Of a stretch of DNA of 64,000 bases, positions 53,122-62,608 are shown in pieces. Origin of the DNA: Schlegelella aquatica (GTDB lineage Bacteria; Pseudomonadota; Gammaproteobacteria; Burkholderiales; Burkholderiaceae_C). Numbering within the stretch: position 1 is the stretch's first letter; each line of letters opens with the position of its first letter. The position numbers and the translations under genes were made by a program. Location of the stretch: the NCBI RefSeq assembly GCF_026013905.1, contig NZ_CP110257.1, positions 3,209,501 through 3,273,500 on the forward strand. The letters are read 5' to 3'. The notes below the pieces were generated by a model. The model did not search any database and was not told the origin of the DNA. It was given only the letters and a program-made list of their open reading frames with translations.

Positions 53122-53799
53122 TCAGCGCAGATGCACGGGGTAGCGCCGGTTCCAGACGTACACGAACAGCAGCACGAGGAAGGAGAAGGCGAGCAGCCCG
53201 GCCGACAGCGTGTGTGCGGCGGGATAGTTGATCGTCTCCACGTGTTCGTAGATCGCGATGGAGATGACTTTCGTCTGCCCCGGGATGTTGCCGCCCACCA
53301 TCAGCACCACGCCGAACTCGCCGATGGTGTGTGCGAAGGTGAGCACGGTGGCGGTGAGGTAGCCGCGCGCAGCCATCGGCGTGGCCACGGTGAAGAAGGC
53401 GTCCAACGGCGACGCTCGCAACGTCGCCGCCACCTCCAGCGGGCGCCGGCCCACGGCCTCGAACGCCGCCTGCAACGGCTGCACCGTGAAGGGCAGCGAA
53501 TAGATCACCGAAGCCACCACCAGCCCCGCGAACGAGAACGTGAGCGTGCTGTCGGTGAGCGTGAGCCACCAGCGCCCGAGCGGCGCTTGCGGGTTGAGCA
53601 GCACGAGCAAGTAGAAGCCCAGCACGGTGGGAGGCAGCACCAGCGGCAAGGCCGTGGTGGCCTCCACCACAGGCTTCCAGCGCGAGCGCGTGTGCGCGAG
53701 CCACCATGCCAGCGGCGTGCCGAGCAGCAGCAGCACCAGCGTGGTCAAGGCCGCCAGCTTGAGCGTGAGGACGAGCGGCGCCAGGTCGGGCAGCGTCAT
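53122..53799 (-). CDS. modB: ModB, molybdate ABC transporter permease
   Basis: 225 residues, five to six membrane helices. ModB features: [45 protein letters not shown] and the coupling-loop sequence [51 protein letters not shown]. Forms the channel for molybdate with ModC. 4 nt after modA. Confidence 0.95.
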   Translation of the reverse strand: MTLPDLAPLVLTLKLAALTTLVLLLLGTPLAWWLAHTRSRWKPVVEATTALPLVLPPTVLGFYLLVLLNPQAPLGRWWLTLTDSTLTFSFAGLVVASVIYSLPFTVQPLQAAFEAVGRRPLEVAATLRASPLDAFFTVATPMAARGYLTATVLTFAHTIGEFGVVLMVGGNIPGQTKVISIAIYEHVETINYPAAHTLSAGLLAFSFLVLLFVYVWNRRYPVHLR

Positions 53800-53803
53800 C
53801 GCC

Positions 53804-54568
53804 TCACTCGACCCCGTAGCCCCAGGCCTCGATGGTGCGGCGCGCCTCGTCGGACTTCAGGTACTGCAGCAGCGCCCGCGCGGCCGGCACGTCGCGCCCG
53901 GGGGCGAGCAGCACCGCCTGCTGCACGATGGGCGAATGCAGCCGCGCCGGCACGACCCACACGCTGCCCTCCACGGCCTGGCGCGGGCCCTTGAGCGCCG
54001 ACAGCGCCACGAAGCCCACCTCGGCCGCGCCGGTGGCCACGAGCGAATGGGTCTGACCGATGTTCTGCCCCATCACCACCTTGTCCTTCAGCGCGTCCCA
54101 CACCCCCAGCGCCTGCAGCGTCTCGCGCGCCGCGACGCCGTAGGGCGCCAGCTCAGGGTTGGCGAGGGCCACGTGCCGCAGCCGTCCCGCGCGCAGGTAG
54201 GCGACGGCGTCACCCCCCCACAGCCCCGGCGTCTTGCTCCACAACGCGAGCTGGCCCAGCGCGTAGGTGTAGCGGGTGCCCGGCACCCCCAGGCCCTCGC
54301 GCTCCAGCCGCTCGGGCGTGTGCGCATCGGCCGACAGCAGTACCTGGAAGGGCGCCCCGCCCTTGATCTGGGCGTACAGCTTGCCCGTCGAGCCGGTGGT
54401 GGCGACCAGCGTGTGGCCCGTGCGGCGTTCGAAGCCGGGCTTGAGCTCGTTCAGGACCTCTGCGAAGTTGGCGGCCACCGCGACCAACACCTGGCCCGCA
54501 TGCGCCGGCCCGGGCAGCGCGGCCACGAGCGCCAGGGCGAACGCCGCCAGACCGCCGCGCCAGGTCAC
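53804..54568 (-). CDS. modA: ModA, molybdate-binding periplasmic protein
   Basis: 254 residues from a GTG that gives a clean signal peptide ([23 protein letters not shown]). The mature protein begins [27 protein letters not shown] and has [27 protein letters not shown] and [19 protein letters not shown], typical of ModA. An in-frame ATG at 54643 would give an unusually long 49-residue leader; it is an alternative. First gene of modABC; no modE is visible nearby. The 183 nt up to azlD hold nothing recognised. Confidence 0.92.
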   Translation of the reverse strand: MTWRGGLAAFALALVAALPGPAHAGQVLVAVAANFAEVLNELKPGFERRTGHTLVATTGSTGKLYAQIKGGAPFQVLLSADAHTPERLEREGLGVPGTRYTYALGQLALWSKTPGLWGGDAVAYLRAGRLRHVALANPELAPYGVAARETLQALGVWDALKDKVVMGQNIGQTHSLVATGAAEVGFVALSALKGPRQAVEGSVWVVPARLHSPIVQQAVLLAPGRDVPAARALLQYLKSDEARRTIEAWGYGVE

Positions 54569-54751
54569 CGGGGCCCGTCCACACAAAACAGGTGGGCGGG
54601 CGGCGCCGACGGCGGCGAGCAGGCGGGGGTGTGGAGGGCGCATGGCGGGCGAGGCGGCAGGAGGCAGGCAGCGGGCAGCGCGAAACATACCACGGCCACC
54701 TCCTGCCCCCTGAGGAGCGCACGGCGTCCGGGGCACCGCGCGAGGGACGGC

Positions 54752-55087
54752 TCAGGCCCCCGCCCAGCGCACCAGCCCATGGCAGACGACGCCGAACAGC
54801 GTGGGCAGCGCCAGTCCGCCCCACCACCCGCGCGCCAGCGCCACCCCGGCCAAGCCCGCCAGAGCACCCGCAGCGCCGAGCGTGCCCGAGCCGCGACCGA
54901 CATAGGGCCACAACGAGACGACGAGCAGTGCCGCGATCGCGGCCGGTCCCAACGCTTCGAGCATGCGCCGCAGCGCCCGCGCCGCCGGCGAGGGCACCGG
55001 GGACGGCCGCCAGTACAAGGGCAACAGGCGCATCAGGAAGGTGCCGATGCCGCAAGCCACGATGATCCACAGCAGCCGTTCAGTCAT
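54752..55087 (-). CDS. azlD: AzlD-family branched-chain amino acid exporter subunit
   Basis: 111 residues with three to four hydrophobic helices: LLWIIVACGIGTFLMRLLPLYW and MLEALGPAAIAALLVVSLWPYVG. Small AzlD partner of AzlC; the pair (like YgaZH/BrnFE) exports branched-chain amino acids or methionine. Start overlaps the azlC stop by 4 nt (ATGA), so it is translationally coupled. Confidence 0.9.
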   Translation of the reverse strand: MTERLLWIIVACGIGTFLMRLLPLYWRPSPVPSPAARALRRMLEALGPAAIAALLVVSLWPYVGRGSGTLGAAGALAGLAGVALARGWWGGLALPTLFGVVCHGLVRWAGA

Positions 55088-55848
55088 CGGCGTCCCCTGT
55101 CGTCCAGCCCATCGTCGCGGCCCGGTACGCCCGCGGCTCCCGAAGCCGGCACCCGGTCGCCGCCTCGCGCTCCCCACACCGCCCCGCCCAGCATGCCGGC
55201 GAGCATCGCGGCATGCGCCGGCCACCAGGGCAGCAACACCGCCGCCACCGCCGCCGCGGCCGCGGTCGCCTGCTTGGGCGTTTGACGGACGACTTCGAGC
55301 AGCAGGGCGAAGAAGAGCGCCGGCAGCACGAAGTCGAGGGTCTCGCGCAATACGGGCGAAACCGCCGCGAGCTGCTCGCCGAAGCGCACGCCCAGGAGGG
55401 TGCCCGCCACCCAGGCCGCATAGGCGCCCGCTTGCAGCCCCACCAGCCAGGCCTGCCGCTCATCGACGGGCAGCCCCTGCAACCGCCCCGCCGCCGCAGC
55501 GAACACCTCATCGGTCAAGCCGAAAGCCAGCAGCGGCCGCGGCAGCCGCCACGCGGGCGCGCCCAACCGGGACGCCAGCGCGGGGCCGTAGAAGAGGTGC
55601 CGCACGTTCATGAGCCACACCGCTCCCACCGTTCCGAGCACGGGCGCTGCCGACGACAACAGGGCGATCAGCACGAACTGGCTACCCCCCGCGAACACCA
55701 CGGCGGAGATCAGCACGGTCGCCCAGGCCGGCACCTGGGCCTGCACCGCGGTCAGGCCGAACGAGAATGCGATCGGCAGGTACCCGATCGCGATCGACGA
55801 GCTCGCGCCGAGTCCGCGCAGGAACGGGGCCGGTCTTCGTGCCGCCAT
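55084..55848 (-). CDS. azlC: AzlC-family branched-chain amino acid exporter subunit
   Basis: 254 residues. AzlC/YgaZ landmarks: GLGASSSIAIGYLPIAFSFGLTAVQAQV, AVVFAGGSQFVLIALL, LMNVRHLFYGPALASRL and FGLTDEVFAAAAGRL. About seven helices; the last ~25 residues are hydrophilic. It starts 10 nt after the XRE-cupin-methyltransferase fusion gene on the same strand. HTH-cupin regulators commonly sit beside azlCD, so the fusion's regulatory half probably controls this exporter. Confidence 0.93.
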   Translation of the reverse strand: MAARRPAPFLRGLGASSSIAIGYLPIAFSFGLTAVQAQVPAWATVLISAVVFAGGSQFVLIALLSSAAPVLGTVGAVWLMNVRHLFYGPALASRLGAPAWRLPRPLLAFGLTDEVFAAAAGRLQGLPVDERQAWLVGLQAGAYAAWVAGTLLGVRFGEQLAAVSPVLRETLDFVLPALFFALLLEVVRQTPKQATAAAAAVAAVLLPWWPAHAAMLAGMLGGAVWGARGGDRVPASGAAGVPGRDDGLDDRGRR

Positions 55849-55858
55849 CGCCGCCCCC

Positions 55859-57871
55859 TCACCCCTCGGCGGGCCTGCGCAAGGCGAAGACGTGCGTGCC
55901 ACCATCCCAATCGTCGTGGCCCGCGGTGGCGAACACGCGGCGGTGCCGTAACAGCTCGAAGCCGGCCAGACACGCCAGTTCCAGGAAACGCTTGGGATGC
56001 GTCTTGCGCTCGACCTCGTCATCGAACCCCGCCACCATCGCCTGCAGCTCGAGGCAGAAAAACCGCATGTACGCCGCCACCGGGTGCTCGGGCATCTCGG
56101 GCAGACCGGTATTCCTCCACTCGAGGAGGAGTTCGCGGCATCGTTCGACCGCGGCGGTCTCGCGTCCGGCCTCGGCATCGAGCAAAGCCAGACAAAGCGA
56201 ATCCTGAAAGCGCCGGTACCCCGCCCACTCCCCAGGCGGCAGTGTGCCGAGGGGCTCTCGCCCGATCCAGGCCATGGCGGCCAGCACATACGCCGCGTGG
56301 TGCCGCACCAGGGCCAAGTTGCGCTGAGCGAGCTGGGCAAATGGCGGAAGGAACTCGTCGGCGATCACGAGGACACCCCCGGGCCGCAGCAGTCGCATCG
56401 CCTGTTGCAGCATGAAGGCGGTATTGAAGTGATGCGAGGCGCCGACGGACGTGATGAGGTCGCAGGATTGCGGCGCCAAGTCGGCTTCGAGGAAGTCCGC
56501 CTGCAGCGCCTGCACGTGGGGATGGCCGCGCAGCTTGTGCTGAAGGTAGGCGAAGGCCTTCGGATCGGGCTCGATGGCAATGAATCGTTGTGCCGGCAGC
56601 AGTTCCTGCAACATCAGCAGCGGCACACCCGGCCCGGTGCCGACATCCAAGGCGCTGCGGGCGTCGCTTCGCGCGTGCGCGGGCAGAAACTGCTGCACGT
56701 CCTCGGCCATGGCCACCACTTGGCGAGCGTAGGCCGGGTGCAACAACTCGAAGGCGTCGTAGTCGTCGACGTCGATACGGCTCGAAAAGCCGCCGTCGCC
56801 CCCCGCAGCCGGGGTCGCGAGCCGGCGGCGCGCCCGCTGTCGCAGCGGGCTCGGCAGGGTCAGCTCTCCACGCTGCGTGAGGACCTCGGCCGCGAGGGCA
56901 CTCAAGATCCACGAATCGCTCGCCGCCCGTCGACGCAGCTGGCGGCGAGTCCCCTCGTCCAGAGGTCGGCCAGGCGCTTCGGCCCAACGCGCCCACTGCA
57001 CCGCTTCCGTCAGCAAGGTGCGCGGCGCATCGCCCTGCGCGCGAGCGAAGGCGCGCGTGTAGCGCAGCGGCGAGACAGCGATGTACGGGCCTTCGACGTC
57101 GTGGCCGGCGACAGCGTACACCGGCCAGGTAAAGCCGTCTCGCCGCTGCACGATCTGCTCAGCCAGCCTCTGCCCTGCCTGTGGGGCGGGCAGCTTGCAG
57201 TTGCGGAAACGAAGGAGCCGGGCGCCGATGCCGTTCGCCACCTCGATCAGCAATCGATCGGTGGCCGCACGGACCCCTTCCCATTCCTCTTCACGTTGCG
57301 GCCAATCCAAGGCCAGCACGAAGGGCCCTTGCAAAGCCTCGCGCTGCGGATACTGCACGAGGACGAGCGCTCTGCTGGGCCCTTCGAAGGCCGCGTACAA
57401 GTGCGGTCGATCGGCAGGGAAGCTGTGGGACTCCCCCGCCCGCAGAAGGCGCGGGTGCCGAGGATCGCCCACCCACATCGCTCCCTCGAGCACCGTGACC
57501 TGCTCGCGCACCCCTGCGGGATGCGGCGGCGCTTCGCGGCGGTACCCCGCGGCATAGTCGACCGAGTAGACCTCGATGGTGGGGGGGCCCGCCCGTCGTT
57601 CGACAAGCCGAACGACGGAGCCTGGATCGCGGGCGGTTGCCGCGCCGGCGCCGTGACTTGCCTCGTCCTCCAGCAAGAGCGAGAACGGGACCTCCAAAGC
57701 GCTCGCGATCGTCCACAAAGTCTCGACGGTCGGGTTCCCCTCCCCGGCCTCGAGCGTGGAAAGGGTGGACTTGGCGATGCCGCACCGCTCGGCCAACCCC
57801 GACAGCGTCCATCCTCGTTGCTCGCGAACCCGGCGGATCTGCCGCCCCAAACCGACAGCGATGTTCGACAT
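55859..57871 (-). CDS. XRE regulator - cupin - class I SAM methyltransferase fusion protein
   Basis: 670 residues. Three recognisable parts. (1) XRE-type HTH at about 7-62 ([53 protein letters not shown]). (2) Cupin at about 100-195 ([41 protein letters not shown]). (3) Class I methyltransferase at about 400-560, with SAM motif [18 protein letters not shown], acidic post-I IAIEPD, and [16 protein letters not shown]. Residues ~200-390 and the last ~110 are unassigned; the first may be a second cupin-like or linker region. No stop or frameshift interrupts the join. Probably regulates azlCD directly downstream. Confidence 0.88.
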   Translation of the reverse strand: MSNIAVGLGRQIRRVREQRGWTLSGLAERCGIAKSTLSTLEAGEGNPTVETLWTIASALEVPFSLLLEDEASHGAGAATARDPGSVVRLVERRAGPPTIEVYSVDYAAGYRREAPPHPAGVREQVTVLEGAMWVGDPRHPRLLRAGESHSFPADRPHLYAAFEGPSRALVLVQYPQREALQGPFVLALDWPQREEEWEGVRAATDRLLIEVANGIGARLLRFRNCKLPAPQAGQRLAEQIVQRRDGFTWPVYAVAGHDVEGPYIAVSPLRYTRAFARAQGDAPRTLLTEAVQWARWAEAPGRPLDEGTRRQLRRRAASDSWILSALAAEVLTQRGELTLPSPLRQRARRRLATPAAGGDGGFSSRIDVDDYDAFELLHPAYARQVVAMAEDVQQFLPAHARSDARSALDVGTGPGVPLLMLQELLPAQRFIAIEPDPKAFAYLQHKLRGHPHVQALQADFLEADLAPQSCDLITSVGASHHFNTAFMLQQAMRLLRPGGVLVIADEFLPPFAQLAQRNLALVRHHAAYVLAAMAWIGREPLGTLPPGEWAGYRRFQDSLCLALLDAEAGRETAAVERCRELLLEWRNTGLPEMPEHPVAAYMRFFCLELQAMVAGFDDEVERKTHPKRFLELACLAGFELLRHRRVFATAGHDDWDGGTHVFALRRPAEG

Positions 57872-57883
57872 TCTCCCCCATCT

Positions 57884-57899
57884 GTTCTGTAAATCGAAC
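57884..57899. promoter_or_regulatory. GTTC-N8-GAAC inverted repeat between the fusion gene and creA
   Basis: Short inverted repeat GTTC-TGTAAATC-GAAC, 12 nt upstream of the fusion gene ATG, in an AT-richer 103-nt divergent region. A possible autoregulatory site of the XRE domain; the half-sites are short, so support is modest. Confidence 0.35.
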
Positions 57900-57974
57900 G
57901 CACCGATCTTAAGCAGAAAGACGCGCAGGCGCAACGTCGGGTCCGGCACGCTTCCCCCGTGGCATCCTGTCGCC

Positions 57975-58523
57975 ATGGCACACCCTCACGCATCCACCCC
58001 GCCCGAAGCGGCCGCATCTCGTCTTCAGCCCGCCCGCTGGCGCGCGGCACGGGCCGCGGCCGCCGCGGCGCTCGCCGGCGCCCTCGGGGCGGCCGCGGTG
58101 CCCGCCTCGGCCGAGGAGCTCGGCTCCGTCGACACCGTGTTCAAGTTCATCGGGCCCGACCACAAGATCGTGGTCGAGGCCTACGACGACCCGAAGGTGT
58201 CGGGCGTGACTTGCTACGTCTCGCGCGCACGCACGGGCGGCATCAAGGGCGCGCTCGGGCTGGCCGAAGACAAGTCCGAAGCGTCGATCGCCTGCCGGCA
58301 GGTCGGGCCCATCGGCTTCGCGCAGCCGCTGCCCGTGCAGGAAGAAGTCTTCAGCGAGCGCATGTCCATCCTCTTCAAGCGCCTGCGCATCGTGCGCATG
58401 GTCGACCGCAAGCGCAACGCGCTCGTGTACCTGACCTATTCCGAGCGGGTGATCGAAGGATCGCCGCAGAACAGCGTGACCGCGGTGCCGGTGCCGGCCG
58501 CCACGCCGATCCCGGTGAAGTGA
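57975..58523 (+). CDS. creA: CreA family protein
   Basis: 182 residues with a signal peptide ending near VPASAEE (about residue 47). The mature CreA core is clear: [65 protein letters not shown] and [39 protein letters not shown]. CreA is a periplasmic protein of unknown function, named from the E. coli creABCD locus; creBCD are not here. The long N-terminal leader is Ala-rich. Followed by the 79-bp repeat array. Confidence 0.94.
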   Translation: MAHPHASTPPEAAASRLQPARWRAARAAAAAALAGALGAAAVPASAEELGSVDTVFKFIGPDHKIVVEAYDDPKVSGVTCYVSRARTGGIKGALGLAEDKSEASIACRQVGPIGFAQPLPVQEEVFSERMSILFKRLRIVRMVDRKRNALVYLTYSERVIEGSPQNSVTAVPVPAATPIPVK

Positions 58524-58601
58524 CTGGCGCCGGAGGCGCAAACGCCGCCCGCAGGCGGCGTTGCAAGAGGCTTGTTCGGCCGGGCGGCCGGGCGCCGGGC
58601 G

Positions 58602-58838
58602 GCACCTCTTTGCCCCCGGGGCGTACGCCCCACCCCCCGCGGGGGTTGCGGCCCGGCTTCGGGCGGCCGGGCGCCGGGCGGCACCTCTTTGCCCCCGGGG
58701 CGTACGCCCCACCCCCCGCGGGGGTTGCGGCCCGGCTTCGGGCGGCCGGGCGCCGGGCGGCACCTCTTTGCCCCCGGGGCGTACGCCCCACCCCCCGCGG
58801 GGGTTGCGGCCCGGCTTCGGGCGGCCGGGCGCCGGGCC
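58602..58838 (-). repeat. Tandem array of three 79-bp hairpin repeats abutting the pal stop codon
   Basis: Units begin at plus-strand 58602, 58681 and 58760 (79-bp period), with a partial unit at 58576-58601. On the minus strand the array begins GGCCCGGCGCCCGGCCGCCC right after the pal TGA. Stems as in the 78-bp family, but the third hairpin is GGGGC-GTAC-GCCCC instead of GGGGC-GCAA-GCCCC: stem kept, loop changed. It fills the creA-pal gap (58524-58838) together with a short creA 3' inverted repeat (GGAGGC / GCCTCC-like, ~58530-58565). Confidence 0.95.
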
Positions 58839-59363
58839 TCAGCGCAGCTTGAACTCGGCGCGGCGGTTCTTGGACCACGCCTCCTCGTCGTGGCCGTCGA
58901 CGGCGGGGCGCTCCTCGCCGTAGCTCACGGCCTTCATCTGCGCGTCCTTCACGCCCAGCAGCGCCAGGGCCTTGCGCACCGACTCGGCACGGCGCTGGCC
59001 GAGCGCGAGGTTGTACTCGATGCTGCCGCGCTCGTCGGTGTGGCCCTCGATCGTGAGCTTGCGCTGCTCGCTGTTCGACAGCAGCTTGGCATAGCCGCTG
59101 AGGGTCGGCTGGTGCTCGGCCTTGATGACCGCGCTGTCGAAGTCGAAGTAGATGGCGCGCGCCAGATTCTCGGCCGCCTGGCCGGTGGCTGCGGCGTTGC
59201 CGGTGTTGACCGTCGTCACCTGCGACTGCGGCGCGGCCGTCGCGCCGGCGCTGCCGGTGCTCGTCGGGGCCGCGGCCGGCTGGTCGAGCTGGGTGGAGGC
59301 GCAACCGCCAAGAACGAAGGCGGTGGCAAGCAAGGTGGCGATGAGGGACCGAGAACGGTTCAT
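58839..59363 (-). CDS. Pal/OmpA-family peptidoglycan-associated lipoprotein
   Basis: 174 residues. Signal sequence with lipobox VLGGC (Cys at about residue 21). A Ser/Thr/Ala-rich linker follows (~25-65), then the OmpA peptidoglycan-binding domain: IYFDFDSAVIKAEHQPTL, IEGHTDERGSIEYNLALGQRRAESVRKAL, VSYGEERPAVDGHDEEAWSKNRRAEFKL. HTDERGS-type sequence is that of Pal. tolB and ybgF, which usually flank pal, are not adjacent, so it is either a relocated Pal or a paralogue. Its stop touches the repeat array. Confidence 0.9.
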   Translation of the reverse strand: MNRSRSLIATLLATAFVLGGCASTQLDQPAAAPTSTGSAGATAAPQSQVTTVNTGNAAATGQAAENLARAIYFDFDSAVIKAEHQPTLSGYAKLLSNSEQRKLTIEGHTDERGSIEYNLALGQRRAESVRKALALLGVKDAQMKAVSYGEERPAVDGHDEEAWSKNRRAEFKLR

Positions 59364-59580
59364 GATGCAAGAGCTCCTTCTGAGTGGGAGTGGACAAGCG
59401 CCAGCGGGCCCGCAGGGCCCCCGGGGCAGGATCTGAGACGCGACGGCGCGCACGGGCTCGGCCGAGGGCCGTGCACCGGGCGCCGCCCGTCGGCGGCGCC
59501 GAGAGTGGGGGCGCCGCGCCGGGTTTCAAGAGGCGCCGCAGCCGGGCCGCGCGCCGCGGGGCATGCGGTGGCCGCCACCG

Positions 59581-60123
59581 TCATCGCGCCGGCACCCAGC
59601 GGTCGAGTCGCGGCAGCATCGCGCGGTAGGGCGCGAGCAGCACCGCCGCCATCAACCACTTGGCCGAGAGGTCGCCCGCCCCCAGCATCAGCCAGTCGAA
59701 CTCGGTGCCAGCGAACGCGAGGAAGAAGAACAGCAGCGTGTCGACCACCGACGCGACCACCGAGCCGATGAAGGGCGCCTTCCACCAGCTTTGCTGGCGC
59801 CAGCGGTTGAAGACGGCGATGTCGAGGATCTGCGAGACGATGAACGCGGCCCCCGAGGCCAGCGCGATGCGCCGGGGCGCCAGCACCAGCGACAGCACCA
59901 CGGCCAGCCCGAAGCCCGCCCACGCCACGCGCCGCGCGTCCACCGGGCCGGCGGCGCGGTTGGTCAGGTCCGTCGCCAGGAACGCCACCGGGTAGGTGAA
60001 GGCACCCCAGGTCAGCCAGTCGTTGATCGGAAACTGGACGAGGAAGTTCGACGCGACGATGACGGCCGTCATCGCGGCAAGCGGGCGCCACAGGCGCACC
60101 CAGGAGGCGGTCGAGCGGAGCAT
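59581..60123 (-). CDS. yhhQ: YhhQ-family queuosine precursor transporter (VUT family)
   Basis: 180 residues, about six helices. VUT/YhhQ landmarks: IVASNFLVQFPINDWLTWGAFTYPVAFLATDLTNRAAG, SGAAFIVSQILDIAVFNRWR and GSVVASVVDTLLFFFLAFAG. E. coli YhhQ imports preQ0/preQ1, feeding the Tgt/QueA pathway, whose genes lie 40 kb upstream. Divergent from the GMC oxidoreductase with a 218-nt gap that contains AGGGTTTACC (60149-60158). No preQ1 riboswitch was recognised. Confidence 0.92.
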   Translation of the reverse strand: MLRSTASWVRLWRPLAAMTAVIVASNFLVQFPINDWLTWGAFTYPVAFLATDLTNRAAGPVDARRVAWAGFGLAVVLSLVLAPRRIALASGAAFIVSQILDIAVFNRWRQQSWWKAPFIGSVVASVVDTLLFFFLAFAGTEFDWLMLGAGDLSAKWLMAAVLLAPYRAMLPRLDRWVPAR

Positions 60124-60341
60124 GATGGCGCTGGATTGTCGCAGGTTCGAGGGTTTACCCGTAGTTACAAAGGCCCGCAGCGGGCGGCATCGGCGCGGCG
60201 CCGCCCGTGGCGCGCCCGCCGTGTCGCCTGCGCGATGGGAAACCCGCCCCCGCCCGGCGTAGACTCGTGCTGCCGCGCCCCCGACGGCCGCGGCGCTGTG
60301 GCGGCACGCCCCGCGCAGACCGACAACAACGAGGAGACGCC

Positions 60342-62003
60342 GTGGCCGACGCGCCCACCTTCGACTACATCATCGTCGGGGCCGGCACCGCCGGCTGCCT
60401 GCTCGCCAACCGGCTGAGCCGCCACCCCGAGCACCGCGTGCTGCTGCTCGAGGCCGGCCGCGCCGACGACTACCACTGGATCCACATCCCGGTCGGCTAC
60501 CTCTACTGCATCGGCAACCCCCGCACCGACTGGATGTACTGGACCGAGCCCGACCCGGGGCTCAACGGCCGCAAGCTGCGCTACCCGCGCGGCAAGGTGC
60601 TGGGCGGCTGCTCCAGCATCAACGGCATGATCTACATGCGCGGCCAAAGGCGCGACTACGACGCCTGGGCGCGCGAGACCGGCGAGGACGCCTGGCGCTG
60701 GGACGCCTGCCTGCCCTACTTCAAGCGCCACGAGAACCACTGGCGCCTCGACCCGGAGCGCATTGCCGAGCAGAGCGACGCCTTCAAGGCCGCGCACGGC
60801 CACGGCGGCGAGTGGCGCGTCGAAAAGCAACGCCTGCACTGGGAGATCCTCGACGCCTTCGCCCGCGCTGCGCAGGAAGCCGGCGTGCCTGCGAGCGACG
60901 ACTTCAACCAGGGCACCAACGAGGGCGTCGGCTACTTCGAGGTCAACCAGCGCGCCGGCTGGCGCTGGAACGCCGCCAAGGCCTTCCTGCGGCCCGTGTG
61001 CATGGCGCGCCCCAACTTCGAGCTGTGGACCGGCGCGCAGGTCAAGCAACTGGTGATGGAGCGCCGGCCCGACGGCGGCTGGCGCGTGACCGGCTGCGAG
61101 GTCGTCACGCCCCACGGCATCGAGACCGTGCGCGCCACCCGCGAGGTCATCCTCGCCGCCGGCGCCATCGGCTCGCCGCAGATCCTGCAACTCTCGGGCA
61201 TCGGCCCCGGCGCGCTGCTGCACGAGCACGGCATCGAGGTCAAGCACGAGCTGCCCGGCGTCGGAGAGAACCTGCAAGACCACCTGCAGATCCGCGCCGT
61301 TTACTCGGTGCAGGGCGTCAAGACGCTCAACACCCTCACCTCGCGCTGGTGGGGCAAGGCGCTCATCGGCCTGGAATACGCCTGGCGCCGCACGGGGCCG
61401 ATGAGCATGGCGCCTTCGCAGCTCGGCGCCTTCACCCGCTCGTCACCCGAGCACGAGTGGCCCAACATCGAGTACCACGTGCAGCCGCTGTCGCTCGAGG
61501 CCTTCGGCGAGCCCCTGCACCCCTTCAACGCCTTCACCGCGAGCGTGTGCAACCTCAACCCCACCAGCCGCGGACACGTGCGCATCCGCTCGCCGCGCTG
61601 GGAGGACGCCCCGGCGATCCAGCCCAACTACCTCTCCACCCCCGAGGACCGCAAAGTCGCCGCCGAGTCCCTGCGCGTCACGCGCCACATCGTCGCCCAA
61701 CCGGCTCTGCAGCGCTACCGCCCCGAAGAGATCAAGCCCGGCCCCCAGTACCAGTCCGACGAAGAACTCGCCCGCCTGGCCGGCGACATCGCCACCACCA
61801 TCTTCCACCCCGTGGGCACCTGCAAGATGGGCCGCGAGAGCGACCCGACCGCCGTCGTCGACCCCCACCTCAAAGTGCGCGGCATCACCGGCCTGCGCGT
61901 GGTGGACGCCAGCGTCATGCCGACGATCACGAGCGGGAACACCAATTCGCCGACCCTGATGATTGCGGAGCGGGCGGCGGAGTGGATTGTGGCGGGTGCT
62001 TAA
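60342..62003 (+). CDS. GMC-family FAD oxidoreductase (choline dehydrogenase-like)
   Basis: 553 residues from a GTG with GAGGAGA 5 nt upstream. FAD-binding FDYIIVGAGTAGCLLANRLS at residues 6-25; GMC signature 1 YPRGKVLGGCSSINGMIYMRGQ (~80-101); signature 2 GAIGSPQILQLSGIGP (~272-287). Near the C-terminus are HPVGTCKMG with the catalytic His and ITSGNTNSPTLMIAERAAE. Substrates of this group are alcohols (choline, polyethylene glycol, long-chain or cyclic alcohols); none can be chosen. No betaine genes adjoin. Confidence 0.94.
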   Translation: MADAPTFDYIIVGAGTAGCLLANRLSRHPEHRVLLLEAGRADDYHWIHIPVGYLYCIGNPRTDWMYWTEPDPGLNGRKLRYPRGKVLGGCSSINGMIYMRGQRRDYDAWARETGEDAWRWDACLPYFKRHENHWRLDPERIAEQSDAFKAAHGHGGEWRVEKQRLHWEILDAFARAAQEAGVPASDDFNQGTNEGVGYFEVNQRAGWRWNAAKAFLRPVCMARPNFELWTGAQVKQLVMERRPDGGWRVTGCEVVTPHGIETVRATREVILAAGAIGSPQILQLSGIGPGALLHEHGIEVKHELPGVGENLQDHLQIRAVYSVQGVKTLNTLTSRWWGKALIGLEYAWRRTGPMSMAPSQLGAFTRSSPEHEWPNIEYHVQPLSLEAFGEPLHPFNAFTASVCNLNPTSRGHVRIRSPRWEDAPAIQPNYLSTPEDRKVAAESLRVTRHIVAQPALQRYRPEEIKPGPQYQSDEELARLAGDIATTIFHPVGTCKMGRESDPTAVVDPHLKVRGITGLRVVDASVMPTITSGNTNSPTLMIAERAAEWIVAGA

Positions 62004-62504
62004 GTCGACCCCGGAGTTCGCCCGCGGCCTGTCGAGCGTCGCCGCGCAGGTGCAGCGCGGCTGGGATGGCGAGCGAACCATGTCCTTGTGCCGGCGCGGC
62101 GCGATGTCGGTTGGTGCGATTTACCGCGATGAAACGTCCAGCGAGCGCACCGGTTGCCAGGAAAGCCGGGGCCCCAAGCAGGTAGAGAAACCAACCACTG
62201 GCCGCGTGGGATTCGGTCGACTGGGCGACGAAAAACCAGACGGCACAAAGCAAAAGGTGGAGCCCAATGAAGCCACCCACCACCGCTCCCTTGATGCGTC
62301 AAAGAGACTCGCCACGCCCGCCCAGATCCAGTGGGGCAAGGCAAACATCATGTACAGAGACGGCAACGTCTCTGCGGTGCGTTCAAGCACGGAAAGGCCC
62401 CCTTCCCCTGAGGCGCCGGTGAGTGCCATGACCAGTGCAACAAAGGCTGGGAGTGTCAAACGGACGAGATAGTGTATGCAGGGACTCACACAAAGGGCCG
62501 GCAC
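61927..62504 (-). pseudogene. Frameshifted small polytopic membrane protein
   Basis: Two overlapping leftward frames together make one four-helix membrane protein. The upstream frame (62504 to ~62280) has LVRLTLPAFVALVMALTG and SLYMMFALPHWIWAGVASLFDASRERWW. The downstream frame (~62283 to 61927) has VGGFIGLHLLLCAVWFFVA and WFLYLLGAPAFLATGALAGRFIAV. The switch is at a GGTGGTGGGTGG tract near 62272-62285, a plausible slippage point. Before the switch the second frame has a stop, so neither frame alone encodes all helices. Family not recognised. The tail overlaps the GMC gene end antisense. Base composition is lower in GC than neighbours. Confidence 0.6.
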
Positions 62505-62608
62505 TTTGAGGCAACAGCCTCCGGTACAGCATGCCGGCCCCGCTTCAGCCTATAGCCGCGATATGTCCGAGAAGAGCGGGCGTTAGACGTCACCCGTCGA
62601 TCTCCCGA

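Noticed and set aside
60124..60341. preQ1 riboswitch upstream of yhhQ
   Set aside because: Looked for because YhhQ imports queuosine precursors; no short aptamer with an A-rich tail is recognisable in this GC-rich leader.
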